Of a stretch of DNA of 9,845 bases, positions 7,274 through 9,845 are shown piece after piece. The notes beneath the pieces were generated by a model, which made no database searches, was not told where the DNA came from, and worked only from the letters and a program-made list of their open reading frames with translations. Position numbers and translations under genes: made by a program. The stretch covers positions 1 through 9,845 of the forward strand of contig CALXWF010000029.1 in the NCBI GenBank assembly GCA_944392285.1, read 5' to 3'. Numbering within the stretch: the first letter of the stretch is position 1; the number at the start of each line of letters is the position of its first letter. Origin of the DNA: an uncultured Alphaproteobacteria bacterium (GTDB taxonomy: Bacteria > Pseudomonadota > Alphaproteobacteria > RF32 > CAG-239).

Positions 7274-8656
7274 ATGTATTATAGTTTTTTTGAAATATTT
7301 TCAATAGGAGTCGGTCCCTCAAGTTCACACACGGTCGGCCCGATGCGCGCGGCCAAACGCTATTTGGACAACTTGCATCAAGGTGAATTATTTCCCAAGG
7401 TCGCCAAAATTGAAGTAACTTTGTATGGCTCATTGGCCTTAACCGGCTATGGCCACGGTACGGTCAAAGCAATCGTATATGGCTTGATGGGGCTTGAGGC
7501 TGAGGCAATCGACCCTGAAAAACCCTATGTCGTCGCGGTAGAGCGTGACCATATTTTGCACCTCGGCCAAGAAAAGCCGATACCTTTCGAGCTTGATAAA
7601 AACATTATTTTTGAAAAAGAGATTTTCTTGCCCGAACACTCTAACGGCATGCGTTTCAAGGCTTTTGACGCCGAAGGAAACTTGCTGTTGGAAGAGGTCT
7701 ATTTTTCGGTCGGCGGCGGTACGGTTGTTCGTGCTGATGAAATCAGCCGTCGTATTGAGCGCGCCCCGCTGAATGTTCCTTACAATTTCAGCACTTGTGC
7801 CGAGCTTATGGCACACTGCAAAGGCGAAGAGATTCCCATTGCCGACTTAATTTGGGCTAATGAAACGGCTTTGCGCTCACCTGAGGAAGTTGAGGCCGGC
7901 ATGCGCAAAATTCACCGCATTATGCAAGCCTCAATAGACCGCGGTATGAAAGCCGAGGGAATTTTGCCGGGCGGTTTAAACATCAAACGCCGCGCGCATG
8001 AAATTTATCAACGACTGGAAGAAAAATTTCGCAACAATGACTATGACCCGCTGTTAATGGTAGACTGGATAAATCTGTGGGGCTTTGCCGTTGCGGAAGA
8101 AAATGCTTATGGCGGACAAATCGTAACCGCGCCGACTATGGGTTCAGCCGGGATTATCCCCTCGGTAATGCGTTATTATGAACGTTTTGTTGTTCACAAA
8201 GGCAATTATACCGTTGAAGAAGGGCTTAGAAAATTTTTATTAACGGCTTCAGCCATCTGCAGCTTATATCGTTCCAATGCCTCAATTTCCGGGGCTGAAG
8301 TCGGCTGTCAGGGTGAGGTCGGCGTTGCTTGTTCAATGGCAGCGGCCGGTTTGGTCGCGGCAGTCGGCGGCAGCAACAAACAAATAGAAAACGCAGCAGA
8401 AATCGCCATGGAACATAACCTTGGCCTGACCTGCGACCCGATAGGCGGCTTGGTTCAGGTTCCCTGCATTGAGCGCAACGCCATGGGGGCGGTAAAAGCC
8501 GTTAATGCGGCGCGTATCGCCATGAAAGGCACGGGCGAACATTTTGTATCTTTAGACAGTGTAATTAAGACCATGTACAAAACCGGCATGGACTTAAGCA
8601 CCAAATACAAAGAAACCTCACTTGGCGGCTTAGCCACCAATGTAACCAACTGTTAA
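7274..8656 (+). CDS. sdaA: L-serine dehydratase (L-serine ammonia-lyase), single-chain iron-sulfur type
   Basis: Cytoplasmic enzyme converting L-serine to pyruvate and ammonia with a [4Fe-4S] cluster rather than PLP. At 460 residues it is the single-chain form with a fused beta domain (start to about 150, opening SIGVGPSSSHTVGPM) and alpha domain. Candidate cluster cysteines are Cys345 (EVGCQGEVG), Cys387 (LTCDPIGG) and Cys398 (QVPCIERNAMG). The chain ends NVTNC with Cys460 as last residue. In the Legionella enzyme the C-terminal cysteine enters the active site as the fourth cluster ligand, and the spacing here agrees. The ATG is 2 nt after the peptidase stop, and its position at SFFEIFSIGVGPSSSH fits family starts. 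The nearest AGGA is about 13 nt away, so coupling is likely. Confidence 0.97.
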   Translation: MYYSFFEIFSIGVGPSSSHTVGPMRAAKRYLDNLHQGELFPKVAKIEVTLYGSLALTGYGHGTVKAIVYGLMGLEAEAIDPEKPYVVAVERDHILHLGQEKPIPFELDKNIIFEKEIFLPEHSNGMRFKAFDAEGNLLLEEVYFSVGGGTVVRADEISRRIERAPLNVPYNFSTCAELMAHCKGEEIPIADLIWANETALRSPEEVEAGMRKIHRIMQASIDRGMKAEGILPGGLNIKRRAHEIYQRLEEKFRNNDYDPLLMVDWINLWGFAVAEENAYGGQIVTAPTMGSAGIIPSVMRYYERFVVHKGNYTVEEGLRKFLLTASAICSLYRSNASISGAEVGCQGEVGVACSMAAAGLVAAVGGSNKQIENAAEIAMEHNLGLTCDPIGGLVQVPCIERNAMGAVKAVNAARIAMKGTGEHFVSLDSVIKTMYKTGMDLSTKYKETSLGGLATNVTNC

Positions 8657-8718
8657 GACCAAAAAGGAGATTGGGCGTCAATGACTTTTGCAGATTATTA
8701 CGCCCAATATCTTGGTCT
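8656..8718 (+). promoter_or_regulatory. Long hairpin enclosing an RBS and start codon
   Basis: Two nested perfect arms pair: AGACCAA (8656-8662) with TTGGTCT (8712-8718), and TTGGGCGT (8671-8678) with ACGCCCAA (8700-8707). The asymmetric internal loop holds AAGGAG (8664-8669) and the apical loop holds the ATG at 8681. In RNA this would bury or present the ribosome binding site of the acetyltransferase pseudogene. It begins on the last base of the sdaA stop. No U tract follows (CCCC then eight A), so it is not an ordinary intrinsic terminator, although it could block 3' decay of the sdaA message. Confidence 0.5.
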
Positions 8719-9367
8719 AACCCCAAAAAAAAGCGGGAAATATATTCTTCTCAAGCTTTCGAGACCTTCCGATAAACCAAAATTACTATTACCCTCTTAT
8801 TAAAAGTTTGTATCAAGGGCAAGAATATTATTCTCTTTCACCGAGCTTAAAAGGGGAGCTTTGTATACCTCCCGAAATAATGATAAAAAATCTTCTTCAA
8901 AAAAATAGCAATCTGACATTTCGGCGCTTTTTACGTTTTACCTCTGATGTATACAGAGCGGAGAAGTATGATAATATCGTAACGGTAACACAAGAGCATA
9001 AATCTCTTTTTATGCGTTCGGGAAGGGCGCAAGAGTTAAGCCGAAAAGAACAAAAATGGGAAAGTCTTCAAAATTTTATCAAGCGAGGCCATTTTTTGCC
9101 GCAATACAAGATGATAAATTTGTGGCAAGCTGCAAAATTTCCGATACCTATTGCGGCGGCGCAAATTTAGTAGTTTTTACAGATGAAAACTATCGTCATC
9201 GCGGCTTAGGAAAACAATTAGTCAGACATACCGCAAACTATTGCCTGCAGCAGGGCTTACTACCGATTTATTATGTGGAAGAAAGTAATCAAGCCTCTAT
9301 AAATTTAATAAAATCACTCTGCTTTGATTTAATGGCAATGGAAGAAAGTCTTTGCCGAAAGATATAA
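8681..9367 (+). pseudogene. GNAT-family N-acetyltransferase, two frameshifts
   Basis: Three overlapping partial frames together spell one GNAT protein. The first opens MTFADYYAQYLGLTPKK at the ATG at 8681, with AAGGAG 11 nt upstream. Coding then continues one base ahead (NYYYPLIKSLYQGQEYYSLSPS, then a charged region to about 9090), and shifts again into the conserved acetyl-CoA binding part, ENYRHRGLGKQLV (RHRGLG at 9194-9211), ending EESNQASINLIKSLCF and a TAA. Deleting one A from the A8 run (8725-8732) and adding one T to the T6 run (9092-9097) would restore a single frame of about 228 residues. GNAT enzymes move acetyl groups from acetyl-CoA to amines; the substrate here is unknown. Sequencing or assembly error at homopolymers is the main alternative to true decay. 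Confidence 0.75.
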
Positions 9368-9400
9368 TGCTTTTTCAGTCACAAAAAAGCCCTGCAAAAA

Positions 9401-9430
9401 TGATCTGTCCCCCATAAATTGGACAGATCA
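9401..9430. repeat. Perfect inverted repeat, IS3/IS150-like end
   Basis: TGATCTGTCC (9401-9410) and GGACAGATCA (9421-9430) are exact reverse complements around the 10-nt spacer CCCATAAATT. The whole resembles the terminal repeats of IS3/IS150-group elements, which commonly begin TG, contain a C run, an A-rich centre and TTGGACA. No transposase fragment is adjacent, so this would be a lone end or relic. No U tract follows, so a terminator role is unlikely. The IS assignment is pattern memory, not a match I could run. Confidence 0.4.
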
Positions 9431-9431
9431 G

Positions 9432-9578
9432 GCCGGAGATTCAAATTGTGAAGAATATTTAAGATATATTAAAGATAATTTGAATAGAACGGCCACGAAT
9501 AAATATCAACTTGTATTAATGTTGTATATAGCGGAAAGATGTCCCGATAGAAAATTAAGAGCAATTTTTTTTGATTAA
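9432..9578 (+). pseudogene. Headless coding remnant
   Basis: An open frame reading AGDSNCEEYLRYIKDNLNRT, then a hydrophobic QLVLMLYIAERCPDRKLR stretch, ends at TAA (9576-9578) and has protein-like composition. It has no ATG, GTG or TTG with a ribosome binding site; the frame simply runs in from the inverted repeat at 9401-9430. It may be the 3' end of a gene cut by an element insertion or deletion. I do not recognise a family. Chance opening of a frame this short is quite possible. Confidence 0.25.
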
Positions 9579-9730
9579 TAATTTGTTTCTATCCGATTCG
9601 TTTTCTATATATTTATTTGTTTCATGTAAAAAATAAAATAAAAATATTCGTGTAGGTTTATGAATGTTTTTAATGATAAACAAACGATTATAGGATAAGT
9701 AACCTAATTCTTCTTTAACTAAATTTTAAT
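9579..9730. other. AT-rich intergenic stretch, no gene seen
   Basis: About 150 bp with very high A+T and many stop codons in all plus-strand frames. TTTGTTTC (near 9617) and GATAAACAAACG (near 9677) form a loose inverted pair. I see no tRNA, no strong hairpin and no coding. Together with the flanking remnants it makes 9368-9798 the only long gene-poor stretch of the window. Confidence 0.5.
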
Positions 9731-9773
9731 CATTGACAAAAAAGTTGACAATGTAGATAAAAAGTCATAAACT
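9731..9773 (+). promoter_or_regulatory. Promoter with duplicated -35 boxes in a palindrome
   Basis: TTGACA occurs twice (9733-9738 and 9745-9750), each a perfect sigma-70 -35. The first has GATAAA (9756-9761) at the ideal 17-nt spacing; the second has ATAAAC-like sequence (9767-9772) at 16 nt. Both boxes lie inside the imperfect palindrome CATTG-A-CAA-n5-TTG-A-CAATG (9731-9753), which could bind a dimeric repressor. Transcription would start about 40 nt before the gene at 9811. Confidence 0.6.
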
Positions 9774-9810
9774 ACCGCACAATCACTTAAATTTAATAAT
9801 GAGGCATGAA

Positions 9811-9845
9811 ATGGAGAGCTTATTTGAGCAATTGTCCAATGATAT
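9811..9845 (+). CDS. Start of an unidentified gene, cut by the window edge
   Basis: Only MESLFEQLSND is visible before the window ends. GAGG (9801-9804) sits 6 nt before this ATG, favouring it over the in-frame ATG at 9799, which has no ribosome binding site. The strong promoter and palindrome 40-80 nt upstream support a real gene. Eleven residues are too few to name a family. Confidence 0.55.
   Translation, partial: MESLFEQLSND

Noticed and set aside
3995..8656. Complete AmmeMemoRadiSam system
   Set aside because: No radical SAM CxxxCxxC protein is encoded in the window; only the A and B domains are present, fused.
8725..8732. A8 run as a programmed ribosomal frameshift site
   Set aside because: A second, unrelated shift is needed at 9092-9097 to make the full acetyltransferase, and no stimulatory hairpin follows the A run; mutation or error is simpler.
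9369..9390. GCTTTTT / AAAAAGC inverted repeat as a terminator after the acetyltransferase
   Set aside because: The stem is nearly all A-T and no U tract follows it on the plus strand; too weak to call.
1..9845. CRISPR array, toxin-antitoxin pair or phage genes
   Set aside because: No regularly spaced direct repeats, and no recognisable defence, toxin or phage proteins on either strand.

Overview
The window comes from a bacterial chromosome of moderate to low GC. It looks like an uncultured, probably anaerobic Gram-negative. An oxygen-sensitive iron-sulfur serine dehydratase, a MEMO/AMMECR1 protein and a pentapeptide-type M49-like peptidase all fit that. Alphaproteobacteria from a gut community is my best guess, but it is weak. 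I see no phage, plasmid or CRISPR features.

Layout: positions 1-243 are non-coding, with a dispersed-repeat-like palindrome and the trpS terminator. trpS runs leftward (244-1248). An 87-bp divergent promoter region (1249-1335) separates it from a rightward run of six tightly packed genes: serS, a YfbR-like HD nucleotidase, a HAD phosphatase, a membrane-anchored MEMO-AMMECR1 fusion, an M49 (DPP III-like) metallopeptidase and sdaA (1336-8656). Junctions are 7 nt, 1 nt, 62 nt, an 11-nt overlap and 2 nt, so most of this is probably one transcript. A secondary promoter before the MEMO-AMMECR1 gene is possible.

From 8656 on the sequence decays. A long hairpin covers the ribosome binding site and start of a GNAT acetyltransferase gene that is broken by two frameshifts, both explicable by one-base changes in homopolymer runs. 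Next come a perfect 10-bp inverted repeat resembling an IS3/IS150-type end, a headless coding remnant, and about 150 bp of very AT-rich DNA. A strong-looking promoter with two TTGACA boxes inside an imperfect palindrome then leads to a gene that starts at 9811 and leaves the window.

How the genes fit together: trpS and serS charge tRNA-Trp and tRNA-Ser. SdaA deaminates serine to pyruvate, so serine use and serine charging share an operon. The HD and HAD proteins look like a small nucleotide or phosphometabolite clean-up pair. The least understood part, and the best candidate for an undescribed system, is the membrane-tethered MEMO-AMMECR1 fusion whose end overlaps the start of the zinc peptidase gene. 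The radical SAM protein that usually accompanies MEMO and AMMECR1 is not in this window.
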